64,000 bases of DNA from Thiohalophilus sp046483665 (GCF_046483665.1 NZ_JAWOCR010000007.1:72997-136996), one strand, 5' to 3'. Shown: positions 1-8,421, counted from the first letter of the stretch. Notes: generated by a model not told the origin, from the sequence alone. Numbers and translations are program-made.

Positions 1-731
1 AGTCTTTTGATTGTGTGACCCTGCGCTATATCGACAGCGAGGAGAAGGCGCACGAGGTGCGGGAGATGGTGAACAAGGCCTATCGGGAGAGAGGCAAGCG
101 GCCGGTAGTGTTCAGCACCCTGGTGGAGTCCAACGTGCGGGAGCAGGTTGTCACCAGCGAAGGGTTGTTTATCGATTTTATGGGGTCGTTTTTGACTCCC
201 CTGGAAGAGGAGTTGGGTACCCGCTCGGTCGCCACGGTAGGCCATACCCATGGTATGGTTACGCCGGAGCAATACAGTCACCGGATGGAGGCGATCAATT
301 TTGCCCTGCAGAATGATGATGGCGGCAGTATTCGCCAGTACGAGCGGGCGGATTTGATCCTGGTCGGCGTCTCGCGCAGCGGCAAGACCCCCACCAGTGT
401 CTTTCTGGCGATCCATTACGGCATTTTCGTCGCCAATTACCCGCTGGTGGAAGAGGAATTCGAAAACAGCCGGTTACCGGGCGATCTGCGGGACTGGCGT
501 GACAAACTCTTCGGCCTGACCATCCGGCCCGAGCGCCTGCAGCAGATCCGTCAGGAACGCAGTCCGAACAGCCGCTACGCCGCGCTGCACCAGTGCCAGT
601 ACGAGGTACGCCAGGTCGAGGCGCTGTTTCGCTCCAGCCGTATTAATTACCTGGATGTAACCAGCAAATCTATCGAGGAGATCGCGACCTATATCCTCAA
701 GGCCACCAGTCTGGAACGCCACCGACTCTAG
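1..731 (+). CDS. ppsR: PEP synthetase regulatory protein PpsR (5'-truncated)
   Basis: This is a bifunctional kinase/pyrophosphorylase of the DUF299 family. It inactivates PEP synthase by ADP-dependent phosphorylation of a threonine and reactivates it by Pi-dependent dephosphorylation. The reading frame is already open at base 3 (codons for SFDCVTLRYID), so the true start lies upstream of the window. About 240 C-terminal residues of a usual 270-280 are present. The P-loop-like GVSRSGKTPTS motif at about 364-396 is the family nucleotide-binding signature, and the preceding YERADLILVGVSRS stretch is also typical. A GTG at 15 is an internal codon, not a start. Expected partner: ppsA, not in the window. 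The family call is secure; regulation of PEP synthase is inferred from it. Confidence 0.92.
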   Translation, partial: SFDCVTLRYIDSEEKAHEVREMVNKAYRERGKRPVVFSTLVESNVREQVVTSEGLFIDFMGSFLTPLEEELGTRSVATVGHTHGMVTPEQYSHRMEAINFALQNDDGGSIRQYERADLILVGVSRSGKTPTSVFLAIHYGIFVANYPLVEEEFENSRLPGDLRDWRDKLFGLTIRPERLQQIRQERSPNSRYAALHQCQYEVRQVEALFRSSRINYLDVTSKSIEEIATYILKATSLERHRL

Positions 732-860
732 CCTTCCAGGCAAGGGCCGGAGTAACCAGGGACGAGTGACGAGGAAAAACGGTAGGGTGCGTTCCACGCA
801 CCTTCTTTTTCACCTCGTACCTCGTTACTCGTCTCCAGGCCCTCGCTCGAAGGGGGAGGG

Positions 861-889
861 CTTGAAAATCGGCAACCCCGACCCCATTA
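861..889 (+). promoter_or_regulatory. Sigma-32 (heat-shock)-like promoter of htpG
   Basis: CTTGAAA at 861-867 and CCCCAT at 882-887 are separated by 14 bases. This matches the RpoH pattern of CTTGAAA, 13-17 bases, then CCCCATnTA; the two bases after CCCCATT do not match. The predicted transcript would start near 897, about 55 bases before htpG, a classical heat-shock gene. Pattern match only, but the location is highly plausible. Confidence 0.75.
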
Positions 890-950
890 CCCATAAAAAT
901 TATGCTACCCCCTTTGGGATGGTCACAGATATATATAAGGTGAGAAGAAC

Positions 951-2843
951 ATGACAGTCGACGCCCATAAAGAAACTCTGAGTTTCCAGACCGAGGTCAA
1001 GCAGCTGCTGCAGCTGATGATCCACTCACTCTACTCCAACAAGGAGATTTTCCTGCGCGAGCTCATCTCCAACGGCTCCGATGCCTGTGACAAGCTGCGC
1101 TTCGAGGCCCTCTCCGATGACGCGCTGTACGAAGGCGACATCGATCTCAAGCTGCGGGTCGACTTTGATCCCGAGGCGCGCACCGTCAGCGTGACCGACA
1201 ACGGGATTGGTATGAACCGCCAGGAGGTAATGGACAACATCGGTACCATCGCCAGCTCAGGCACGCGCAAGTTTCTCGAAGCCCTCTCCGAGGACCAGTC
1301 CCAGACCGCCCAGTTGATCGGCCAGTTCGGTGTCGGTTTCTATTCCTCATTTATCGTCGCTGACAAGGTGACGGTGGAGACCCGCCGCGCCGGGCTGGGG
1401 GCCGAGCACGGCGTGCGCTGGGAGTCGACCGGCGAGGGCGAATACACCCTGGAGACCGTCGAGCGCGCCGAACGCGGCACCCGCGTCACCCTGCACCTCA
1501 ACAGTGATGCCGATGAGTTCCTGGACGATTTCCGCCTGCGCAGCATTATCAAGAAATATTCCGATCACATCTCTTTGCCGATCCTGATGGTCAAGCGTGA
1601 TGAGGAGGGCAAGCCCACCGACGAGCTGGAGACCGTCAACAAGGCCTCCGCACTGTGGACCCGCGCGCGCGAGGAGATCAGCGACGAGGAGTACACCGAG
1701 TTCTACAAGCACGTCGCCCACGACTTCGAAGAGCCGCTCTCCTGGCTGCACAACAAGGTGGAAGGCACCCAGTCCTATACCACACTGTTTTACATCCCGA
1801 AGCGGGCACCGTTCGATCTCTACGACCGGGACAAGCGTTACGGGATCAAGCTGTATGTCAAACGGGTGTTCATCATGGACGACGCCGAGCAGCTGATGCC
1901 CAACTATCTGCGCTTCGTGCGCGGCGTGGTCGACTCGGACGATCTGCCGTTGAATGTCTCACGCGAGATCCTGCAGCGCAATCGCCAGATCGACACCATT
2001 CGCAACGGCTCGGTGAAAAAGATTCTGGGTCATCTGGGAAAACTGGCCCGGGACGAGCCGGAGAAATACAGCGAGTTCTGGCAGGCCTTCGGCAACGTCA
2101 TCAAGGAAGGTCCGGCCGAGGATTTTGGCAACAAGGAGAAGATCGCCAAATTGTTCCGCTTCGCCTCCACGCAGAATGACAGCGATGTCCAGAACGTCTC
2201 ACTGGACGAGTACCTCGAACGCATGCAGGACAAGCAGGAGAAGATCTACTTCATCACCGCCGAAAGCTACGCTGCGGCGAAAAACAGCCCCCATCTGGAG
2301 CTGTTCCGCAAGAAGGGCATCGAAGTATTGCTGATGTACGATCGTGTCGATGAGTGGATGATGTCCTTCATGGATGAATACAACGGCAAACCGTTCGTCT
2401 CCGTCGCCAAGGGTGCACTGGATCTCGGCGAGCTGGAAGACAAGGAAGAAAAAGAGAAAGCCGAACAGGCGGAGAAGGATTACCAGTCTTTGCTCGAACG
2501 GATGCAGAGAGTACTGGAAGGCAAGGTCAAGGAGGTCAAGGTTTCGCATCGCCTCACCGACTCGCCCTCCTGCCTGGTGGTCTCCGAGAACGATATGGCC
2601 ATGAGCATGCAGAAACTGCTCAAACAGGCCGGTCACAACGTGCCCAATATCGAGCCGGTACTGGAGATCAATCCCGACCATGGGCTGGTCAGGCGACTGC
2701 AGAATGTGGACGACGACAGCCAGTTCAACGACTGGGCCCTGATCCTCTTCGAGCAGGCCATGCTCAGCGAAGGTGGCCAGCTTGAAGACCCGGTCGCCTA
2801 CGTCAGTCGCGTCAACCGCCTGCTACAGGAACTCGGCAACTAA
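951..2843 (+). CDS. htpG: Molecular chaperone HtpG (Hsp90)
   Basis: Cytosolic Hsp90-family chaperone of 630 residues (E. coli 624). The N-terminal GHKL ATPase domain shows the N-box ELISNGSDACDKLR, the lid motif DNGIGM, GTIASSGT and GQFGVGFYSSF. The middle domain and C-terminal dimerisation domain are full length, ending LQELGN. The ATG at 951 has a good ribosome site (AAGGTGAG) seven bases upstream. The gene is monocistronic: upstream is a sigma-32-like promoter, and downstream is a 520-base repeat-filled gap before a convergent gene. Function is client-protein remodelling with DnaK, including under heat stress. Confidence 0.98.
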   Translation: MTVDAHKETLSFQTEVKQLLQLMIHSLYSNKEIFLRELISNGSDACDKLRFEALSDDALYEGDIDLKLRVDFDPEARTVSVTDNGIGMNRQEVMDNIGTIASSGTRKFLEALSEDQSQTAQLIGQFGVGFYSSFIVADKVTVETRRAGLGAEHGVRWESTGEGEYTLETVERAERGTRVTLHLNSDADEFLDDFRLRSIIKKYSDHISLPILMVKRDEEGKPTDELETVNKASALWTRAREEISDEEYTEFYKHVAHDFEEPLSWLHNKVEGTQSYTTLFYIPKRAPFDLYDRDKRYGIKLYVKRVFIMDDAEQLMPNYLRFVRGVVDSDDLPLNVSREILQRNRQIDTIRNGSVKKILGHLGKLARDEPEKYSEFWQAFGNVIKEGPAEDFGNKEKIAKLFRFASTQNDSDVQNVSLDEYLERMQDKQEKIYFITAESYAAAKNSPHLELFRKKGIEVLLMYDRVDEWMMSFMDEYNGKPFVSVAKGALDLGELEDKEEKEKAEQAEKDYQSLLERMQRVLEGKVKEVKVSHRLTDSPSCLVVSENDMAMSMQKLLKQAGHNVPNIEPVLEINPDHGLVRRLQNVDDDSQFNDWALILFEQAMLSEGGQLEDPVAYVSRVNRLLQELGN

Positions 2844-2879
2844 AAACTGATCAGAAAACTACGATCTGAGTTTTCGGCG

Positions 2880-3145
2880 TTGTTATCCCGGCGCAAAAAA
2901 GCATTCCCCGGCAAGCTTCAAGCCGGGACCGGGATCCAGCTCTGTGCTAATGCCCCACTGCCGGGTTCCGGCACTGGCTGGGTTTTTATAAGGGCGTTAT
3001 CACCAAGACACGAAGGCATGAGGAAAAATTAATACACTTCGGGACTTCGCATCTTCGTGGTAAAAACCAGTCCGATACAGGAAATATCAGGTAGCGCTGA
3101 GCACAACCTGACCTATCCCTGACGCTCAGAACTCAGTACCTGCCC
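2880..3145. repeat. Intergenic cluster of short palindromic repeats downstream of htpG
   Basis: This part of the 523-base gap holds three repeat types seen elsewhere in the window. At about 2885-2980 is a CCGGGA-rich palindromic stretch of the 'xTTCCGGC...GCCGGAAx' kind. At 3001-3066 is an imperfect inverted repeat whose arms read CACCAAGACACGAAG and CTTCGTGGTAAAA. At 3088-3117 is a copy of the 30-base palindrome TCAGGTAGCGCTG...CAACCTGACC, repeated at 7306 and 60078. No convincing gene is present. From 3146 to 3307 I see AT-richer sequence without features. Confidence 0.7.
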
Positions 3146-3310
3146 GCAGGGCACAGGCAATGATATGTTAGAGATAACAATAATCAATACTATAAATCCG
3201 ACTAGCACCAGAACACGCAGGCAATGGCTTCAGCTATCCAACAGGCATTTCCCTGGTTAAACGAACACCTTTATATTTTTCTGTGTCCTGTGCAGCTCTG
3301 CAGTAAAAAT

Positions 3311-3347
3311 AAAACGCCCCGCTATTTTCGATAGCGGGGCGTTATTT
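3311..3347 (-). terminator. Strong bidirectional hairpin terminator
   Basis: A perfect 13 bp stem, AACGCCCCGCTAT (3313-3325) and ATAGCGGGGCGTT (3331-3343), encloses a five-base loop. On the minus strand it is followed by a T-rich run (complement of AAAATAAAA), placing a Rho-independent terminator just past the stop of the Rrf2 gene. The plus strand also has TTATTT after the stem, so it may stop read-through both ways. Confidence 0.9.
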
Positions 3348-3366
3348 CTCTCGTGAAGAGCCCGAT

Positions 3367-3795
3367 TCAGGCCGCCTGGATAGACTTGTCGCCGGACTGT
3401 TTTTTGTCTGCTTCGTGAATGTCCCGCAGGCTGACGCTGCTCAGGTAGTCATAGACCATATCGGACAGCTGTTTCCACAGATGGGCACTTTCCGGAGCGC
3501 CATGGCCGGAGGAAACATTCTCTTTCGGCTTGTCGTTACCCGGCAGGTCGATGGCCTTGACGATGTCGCCGACGGAAATCTCGTCGATGTTCTTGTTCAA
3601 TACATAACCGCCGCCGGGACCGCGCACGCTGCGTACCAGACCGTGTTTGCGGAGCAGGGCAAAGATCTGCTCCAGGTAGGAGATAGAAATGTTCTGGGTG
3701 TGCGCCAGGTAGGCGAGCGTGACGGGCCGATCGGGGCTCATCGTCAGTTCCAGCATGGCCTTGGCGGCATAGTCTGCTCGTGATGAAAGTTTCAT
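3367..3795 (-). CDS. Rrf2/IscR-like transcriptional regulator lacking cluster cysteines
   Basis: A 142-residue winged-helix regulator of the Rrf2 family. The N-terminus (MKLSSRADYAAKAMLEL) and recognition helix (ISISYLEQIFALLRKHGLV), followed by RSVRGPGGGYVL, are typical of IscR. In IscR a loop with three cysteines and a histidine binds a [2Fe-2S] cluster. Here the corresponding segment (about residues 86-108, DKPKENVSSGHGAPESAHLW) has no cysteine, and the whole protein has none; the histidine before LW remains. It therefore cannot hold an IscR-type cluster and may act only as an apo-type repressor or sense something else. It is not beside isc or suf genes. It has its own promoter and a strong terminator. 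Confidence 0.9.
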   Translation of the reverse strand: MKLSSRADYAAKAMLELTMSPDRPVTLAYLAHTQNISISYLEQIFALLRKHGLVRSVRGPGGGYVLNKNIDEISVGDIVKAIDLPGNDKPKENVSSGHGAPESAHLWKQLSDMVYDYLSSVSLRDIHEADKKQSGDKSIQAA

Positions 3796-3853
3796 GATTT
3801 GGCCTCTTGATGGTTTGGGTTCGTTCTCGGTCTCTACAATTTACTTGTCTAAC

Positions 3854-3882
3854 AACTTAGGATTATTCCCCTAGCATGACAA
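3854..3882 (-). promoter_or_regulatory. Sigma-70-like promoter of the Rrf2 gene
   Basis: On the minus strand TTGTCA (3877-3882) and TAAGTT (3854-3859) are 17 bases apart, giving a start near 3847 and a leader of about 50 bases. The spacer carries GCTAGGGGAATAAT, loosely resembling sites bound by IscR-type regulators, so autoregulation is conceivable. The -10 box is weak. Confidence 0.5.
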
Positions 3883-3983
3883 TGTGTATGCTGTGAACAA
3901 TTGTAAATTTCAACCCTGTCACTCGTAAGGGATATGGAGGATAATCTATATCAAACAGTTAGTTACGTGATTTTCCGGTTACA

Positions 3984-4012
3984 TTGACCGCTTTTTCTTG
4001 GGCACATAAAAA
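3984..4012 (+). promoter_or_regulatory. Sigma-70-like promoter of the LonB-type protease gene
   Basis: TTGACC (3984-3989) and TAAAAA (4007-4012) with a 17-base spacer lie about 115 bases before the start codon. Together with the divergent promoter near 3854, this accounts for the 3796-4127 gap, which holds no other feature I can support. Confidence 0.55.
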
Positions 4013-4127
4013 TCCGGATGGTTCCGCTGTGCCGCGGTGAGCTACGCTCGCTGGTATAGTAGGGCCCGACCGCAGCCGGGCGGCGGCAGGACTCTTTTCC
4101 GGTACCAACACAGGTGAGATGATTTTG

Positions 4128-6551
4128 ATGCAGGCACTCGACGCGGATGCGCTCTATACCCCTTGTGACCCGGATCGACTCGGGTTCAAAAGCACGGCGG
4201 AACTGGCCGATCTGGACGGATTGCTGGGCCAGGATCGGGCCGAAGAAGCCCTTCATTTCGGTCTGGGTATTCGCCGGCACGGCTATAACCTGTTCGTGCT
4301 GGGCCCCAGCGGGATGGGCAAACACACCATGGTGCGTCAGTTCCTGCACCAGTGCGCCGCCGATGAGCCGGTTGCCCATGACTGGATCTATGTAGCCAAT
4401 TTTTCCAAGCCTGAAAAACCGCGCGCCATTGAACTGGCCGCCGGGCGGGGTAGCGCCTTTGCCCGGGATATGCGTCAGCTGGTGGAAGATTTGCGTTCGG
4501 CGATCCCCAATGCGTTTGAAACCGAGCAATATCATGCCCGGCTGCAGGAGTTACACGAAAGTTTCCAGGAGCGCTCGCGAGAAGTCTTTGCCGAACTGGC
4601 CGAAGAGGCGGAAAAGCATGGTGTTACCCTCGTGCGTGCCCGGGACCGGGACGAATTCAGTTTCGTGCCGCTCAAGGACGAGCACCCGATGAAATCGGAA
4701 GAATACGAGGCATTGTCGGAAGAAGAACAGCAGCGCCTGTCGGCGGTGATCACCAGCCTGGAAGACAAGCTGCGCGGTATTCTCCATCAGCGCAGTCAAT
4801 GGCAACGGGAGTTGCGCGAGGCAATCAAGACTCTCAATCGCGAAGTCGGCATGTTTGCGGTCGGCCACCTGATCGAAGACCTGCGTGAAAAATATAACGA
4901 TATAGCAGCGATTAACGATTACCTCTCTGAAGTGCAGGAGGATGTCATTGATAACCTCAATGCCTTCCGCGATGAAGAAGAGGAAGAAGTGGTGATGTGG
5001 GAGACGGGCAAGGCCGAGCAGTCGTTCCGTCGTTACCAGGTGAATGTTCTGGTGGATCACAGTGAGGCATCGGGGGCGCCGGTTGTCTACGAGGATTTAC
5101 CCATTTTTCAAAATCTGATCGGTCGCATCGAATATGTCTCGCAGATGGGAACGCTGGTTACCGATTACATGTTGATTCGATCCGGCGCACTGCATCGTGC
5201 CAACGGCGGCTATCTGGTGCTCGATGCGCATAAAGTCCTGACCCAGCCCTTTGCCTGGGAAGCGCTCAAGCGCGTGCTGTATGCCGGTGAGATCCATATC
5301 GAATCGCCGGCGGAAATGTACAGCATGATCAGCACTGTGAGTCTGGAACCGGAACCGGTCCCCCTTGACGTCAAGGTTATCCTGGTCGGTGAACGTTATT
5401 TATACTATCTGCTGCAGGCCTACGATCCCGATTTTGCCGAGCTGTTCAAGGTTCAGGCCGATTTTGAAAACAGTCTCGACAGTAATGACGATAACCAGAA
5501 CCTCTATGCCCGCCTGCTGGCGACCCTGGTACGCAAGGACCAGCTGCTCCATTTTGATCGCGATGCGGTAGCCCGGGTAATCGAGCACAGCCGGCGTGCA
5601 GTGGAAGATACCCAGAAGCTGTCGGTGCATATGCGCAGTATTAACGATTTATTGCAGGAATCCGATTACTGGGCCCGTCAGGGAGACCGTGAACTGGTTA
5701 TTCGTGCCGATGTGCAACAGGCGATCGACAAGCAGATCTATCGTTCCGATCGGGTACAGCAACGCATCATGGAGGAGATCCGACGCGGAACTTTGCTGAT
5801 CGACACTAGCGGTGCGGTGACCGCGCAGGTCAATGCGCTGGTAATCAACGAACTGGGTCGTTTTGCCTTCGGTCATCCCAGCCGTGTCACCGCCACGGTG
5901 CGGGTCGGCGAGGGAGAAGTGGTGGATATCGAGCGCGAGGTAGAACTCGGCGGCGCGATTCATTCCAAGGGTGTAATGATCCTGACGGCCTACCTGGCCG
6001 CGCGCTTTGCCGGAAGCAAGCCGCTGTCTCTGGCAGCGACGCTGGTGTTCGAACAAAACTACGGCGGCATCGAGGGGGACAGCGCCACCGTTGCCGAGCT
6101 GTGCGCCCTGTTGTCTGCGCTGGCCAGTATCCCGGTGCGCCAGTCACTGGCGGTGACCGGCTCGGCCAACCAGCGCGGTCAGGTACAGCCGGTCGGCGGG
6201 ATTAATGAAAAAATCGAAGGCTTTTTCGATGCCTGTCAGGCCATCGGCCTCAATGGCGAACAGGGAGTAGTGATTCCCTCTACCAATGTCGAGCATCTGA
6301 TGCTGCGGGAGGATGTTGTTGCAGCGGCACGCGAAGGACACTTTCATATCTACCCGGTGAATACCGTGGACGAGGCGATCGAAGTGCTGACCGGGATCAC
6401 AGCCGGCGAGGCCGATGCGCAGGGCGAATACCCGCATAACTCGGTGAATTATAAAGTCAAACAACGGCTGGAGGATTTTGCCGAGACTCGCCACGAGTTT
6501 GCCAAGCCGGGTGATGAAGACCAGGACGAGGGACCACAAGGACAAGGATAA
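4128..6551 (+). CDS. LonB-type ATP-dependent protease (AAA + S16 Lon domain)
   Basis: A cytosolic AAA protease of 807 residues in the LonB/YcbZ-like group. Walker A GPSGMGKHT lies near residues 59-67, and a Walker B-like segment GGYLVLDAHKVL near 357. A long helical, acidic insertion (about residues 130-290) contains runs such as DEEEEEVVMW. The S16 domain carries the Ser-Lys dyad: Ser652 in EGDSAT and Lys695 in GGINEKIEG, the same 43-residue spacing as in Lon. ATGs exist at 4119 and 4128. The AGGTGAG ribosome site directly abuts 4119 but is well spaced for 4128, so I chose 4128. It likely degrades misfolded or regulatory proteins; natural substrates are unknown. Confidence 0.93.
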   Translation: MQALDADALYTPCDPDRLGFKSTAELADLDGLLGQDRAEEALHFGLGIRRHGYNLFVLGPSGMGKHTMVRQFLHQCAADEPVAHDWIYVANFSKPEKPRAIELAAGRGSAFARDMRQLVEDLRSAIPNAFETEQYHARLQELHESFQERSREVFAELAEEAEKHGVTLVRARDRDEFSFVPLKDEHPMKSEEYEALSEEEQQRLSAVITSLEDKLRGILHQRSQWQRELREAIKTLNREVGMFAVGHLIEDLREKYNDIAAINDYLSEVQEDVIDNLNAFRDEEEEEVVMWETGKAEQSFRRYQVNVLVDHSEASGAPVVYEDLPIFQNLIGRIEYVSQMGTLVTDYMLIRSGALHRANGGYLVLDAHKVLTQPFAWEALKRVLYAGEIHIESPAEMYSMISTVSLEPEPVPLDVKVILVGERYLYYLLQAYDPDFAELFKVQADFENSLDSNDDNQNLYARLLATLVRKDQLLHFDRDAVARVIEHSRRAVEDTQKLSVHMRSINDLLQESDYWARQGDRELVIRADVQQAIDKQIYRSDRVQQRIMEEIRRGTLLIDTSGAVTAQVNALVINELGRFAFGHPSRVTATVRVGEGEVVDIEREVELGGAIHSKGVMILTAYLAARFAGSKPLSLAATLVFEQNYGGIEGDSATVAELCALLSALASIPVRQSLAVTGSANQRGQVQPVGGINEKIEGFFDACQAIGLNGEQGVVIPSTNVEHLMLREDVVAAAREGHFHIYPVNTVDEAIEVLTGITAGEADAQGEYPHNSVNYKVKQRLEDFAETRHEFAKPGDEDQDEGPQGQG

Positions 6552-6702
6552 CGATGATGATGCTTCCTGATACCAGCCTCTGAATGTGCCGGGACGTGAC
6601 CGGGTAAAAACACCACAAAGCGCAGGCTTGAAATCACGCTGGCGGTACCCATAACTTCGATACACTTTATTTATTCAACCCGGACATTGACGGAGTTAGC
6701 GC

Positions 6703-7011
6703 ATGAGTATGCAAACGGTCATTGAGGAGAAACTCTCCCAACAGATTCATCCCTCGCATTTGCAGGTGATCAACGAAAGTGATAATCATAATGTGCCGCC
6801 GGGCTCCGAATCACACTTCAAGGTGGTGATCGTCTCCGACAGCTTTGACGGCAAGCCGCTGATCGCCCGTCACCGGATGATCAACGAAGTTCTGGCCGAT
6901 GAGCTGCAGAACAAAATCCATGCTCTGGCGCTGCACACCTACGCGCCGGACGAATGGCAGGAGACCGGTCAGGCGCCCGATTCACCCCTGTGTCACGGGG
7001 GTGGGAAATAA
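6703..7011 (+). CDS. bolA: BolA family protein
   Basis: A 102-residue BolA protein (E. coli BolA 105). The class II KH-like fold is recognised by NHNVPPGSESHFKVVIVSD, then RHRMINEVLADEL and HALALHTYAPDEW. The end, SPLCHGGGK, parallels the E. coli tail SPPCRGAG. BolA proteins partner with monothiol glutaredoxins to coordinate or traffic [2Fe-2S] clusters; the invariant His is in RHRM or HALALHTY. The last seven codons (from 6991) lie inside a 133-base segment that recurs 364 bases downstream. The gene follows the protease gene by about 150 bases and appears separately transcribed. Confidence 0.93.
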   Translation: MSMQTVIEEKLSQQIHPSHLQVINESDNHNVPPGSESHFKVVIVSDSFDGKPLIARHRMINEVLADELQNKIHALALHTYAPDEWQETGQAPDSPLCHGGGK

Positions 7012-7123
7012 GGGGCTAGGTGCTAGTTGCTAGGGGCTAGGGACAGCAAACTTTCCGGCTCGCAGGGTTGTAAGGAAAGGGTCCGATGCAGTGCTTTTTT
7101 TAGCAGCTCGCCCCTGGAGACTT
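6991..7123. repeat. Direct repeat copy 1 (bolA tail plus downstream sequence)
   Basis: Near-identical to 7355-7487 with a constant offset of 364 bases. It begins in the last bolA codons (TGT CAC GGG GGT GGG AAA TAA) and continues through GGGGCTAGGTGCTAGTTGC, a GGGCTAG-rich tract, and AGGAAAGGGTCCGATGCAG. Copy 1 is more diverged at its 3' end (GCTCGCCCCTGGAGAC) than copy 2 (GCTAGCCCCTAGAGAC). Confidence 0.85.
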
Positions 7124-7159
7124 GGACTCGATTTGTCATATTGACAGCGTGGCTTCGTG

Positions 7160-7252
7160 AGCGGTACACATTATCTCTCGCGGAGACGCCACGACGCAGA
7201 GAAAAGATCACCTTTTATTCTCCGCGAGCTCGGCGTCTTTGCGAGAGGTAAT
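7160..7252. repeat. Inverted repeat of the 'CGCAGAG/CGCAAAG' family
   Basis: The arms read TCTCGCGGAGACGCCACGAC (about 7171-7190) and GGCGTCTTTGCGAGAGGTAA (about 7232-7251). They enclose a short AT-rich centre. This is one of several copies of a palindromic family, others being near 20590/20775, 33090, 44090, 46915, 59970 and 60965/61075. Confidence 0.65.
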
Positions 7253-7305
7253 TACATTGTGTCGTGATAATACGGATCGTTCTATTCAGGCAGGTCAATT
7301 ACCGG

Positions 7306-7336
7306 GTAGGTCAGGTTGCGCGCAGCGCTACCTGAC
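7306..7336. repeat. 30-base palindromic repeat (GTAGGTCAGG...CTACCTGA)
   Basis: Reverse complement of the element at 60078-60107, with only a couple of differences; another copy is at 3088-3117. It is directly followed by the hairpin GACACCCT...AGGGTGTC (7334-7358). It resembles REP-type intergenic palindromes in size and placement. Confidence 0.7.
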
Positions 7337-7354
7337 ACCCTTCTATTCGCAGGG

Positions 7355-7487
7355 TGTCACGGGGGTGGTAAATAAGGGGCTAGGTGCTAGTTGCTAGGGG
7401 CTAGGAACAGCAAACTTTCCAGCTCGCAGGGTTGTAAGGAAAGGATCCGATGCAGTGCTTTTTCTAGCTGCTAGCCCCTAGAGACTA
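7355..7487. repeat. Direct repeat copy 2 (duplicated bolA tail)
   Basis: Second copy of the 6991-7123 segment. It contains TGT CAC GGG GGT GGT AAA TAA, the final bolA codons with one synonymous change, and so is a fossil of the bolA 3' end. Its far end overlaps the last codons and stop of the ycgL-like gene on the minus strand (7478-7487). The two copies account for much of the 466-base gap 7012-7477. Confidence 0.85.
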
Positions 7488-7735
7488 GCCACTTTCTCCC
7501 CGGGGGGCATTTGCAGGTAAAAACCCTGCTCTTCTATTGCGGCGATCACCTCGGCGCCGGTACAGCGGGCCAGCTGACGCTCCGGTGTCACTGCCAGTTC
7601 CAGGAAGCGTTCGGTTTCTCCCAGCAGGTTTTGTATATTCTCCGGCACGGCCGACCAGTCATCTTCCCCGGGCAGGTAGACGTATAAACCGGGCTTGCGC
7701 CGGCTGCGATAGATGTAGCAGTTGATAGGGTTCAA
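7478..7735 (-). CDS. ycgL: YcgL domain-containing protein
   Basis: An 85-residue protein of the YcgL family, widespread in gammaproteobacteria and of unknown biochemical role. Family hallmarks are CYIYRSRRKPGLYVYL near the start, DDWSAVPENI, and GFYLQMPP near the end. Its ATG overlaps the stop of the preceding gene (ATGA at 7732-7735), so the two are translationally coupled. Its stop codon lies inside a repeat copy, so the last few residues (KVASL) may be repeat-derived. Confidence 0.85.
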   Translation of the reverse strand: MNPINCYIYRSRRKPGLYVYLPGEDDWSAVPENIQNLLGETERFLELAVTPERQLARCTGAEVIAAIEEQGFYLQMPPGEKVASL

Positions 7736-8421
7736 TTGATGGTGACCTGCGAGGTGGCGTTGGCCAGCGCCGATTCAATCTGTTGTAACCGCTGTCGTGC
7801 TTCGGGCAGGGTGTGACCCTGTTGCCGGGTGTTTTCCAGCAGGCTTATGGCGTCCTGGTAAATGGTACTGAGCTGTTCGGCATCAAACAGTTGTAGAGCC
7901 GTATGGACCGCCTGTTCCGATTCACTCAGTAATGCGGGGACCAGTTCGTGCTGTTCAACAGGCGACTCGGGCAGAATGATGTCAGCGACAAACACTTCGT
8001 CGGCGAGCCGATTATGCAGCTGACGCGCCTGTTCTTCCTCATCCAGCTTGTTCAGGGCCACCGGGTCGTTGGCCGCCCCCTGACGCACGGCGACCATGAT
8101 GACCTGCACGAGTTTGTTGACGGCCTGTTTGATCTCGCTGTGATCGCCGGGCAAGGCACAGCACTGGACATAACACTGATCCAGTCGTTCCTTGATATCC
8201 AGAATGACATCGCTGTCACTGTTGGGTTTGAGATCCATCGCTTCCTGAACCAGATCACGGAAGTAACGCAGAAAGTGATTGAGCTCGGTTTCGTCCTGTT
8301 CGCGCGCCTGTATCACCTGATCGGCCTCAAGATTTTCGCCATCCGGGAACAGAGGATTGCGGTACTTGCGTTGCAAGTGCCGTTCGCGGGGACCGGGTTG
8401 CTGACTGAACTGGATTGGCAT
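7732..8421 (-). CDS. Conserved protein of unknown function
   Basis: A 229-residue soluble, strongly acidic and helical protein (MPIQFSQQPGPRERHLQRKY at the start). I do not recognise a catalytic motif, signal peptide or membrane segment. Repeated glutamine- and leucine-rich helices suggest a scaffold or coiled-coil fold. It shares an ATGA overlap with ycgL, so the pair is one operon. It lies downstream of dsrC on the same strand but behind the dsrC terminator, so it probably has its own promoter in 8422-8500. Function unknown. Confidence 0.8.
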   Translation of the reverse strand: MPIQFSQQPGPRERHLQRKYRNPLFPDGENLEADQVIQAREQDETELNHFLRYFRDLVQEAMDLKPNSDSDVILDIKERLDQCYVQCCALPGDHSEIKQAVNKLVQVIMVAVRQGAANDPVALNKLDEEEQARQLHNRLADEVFVADIILPESPVEQHELVPALLSESEQAVHTALQLFDAEQLSTIYQDAISLLENTRQQGHTLPEARQRLQQIESALANATSQVTIN

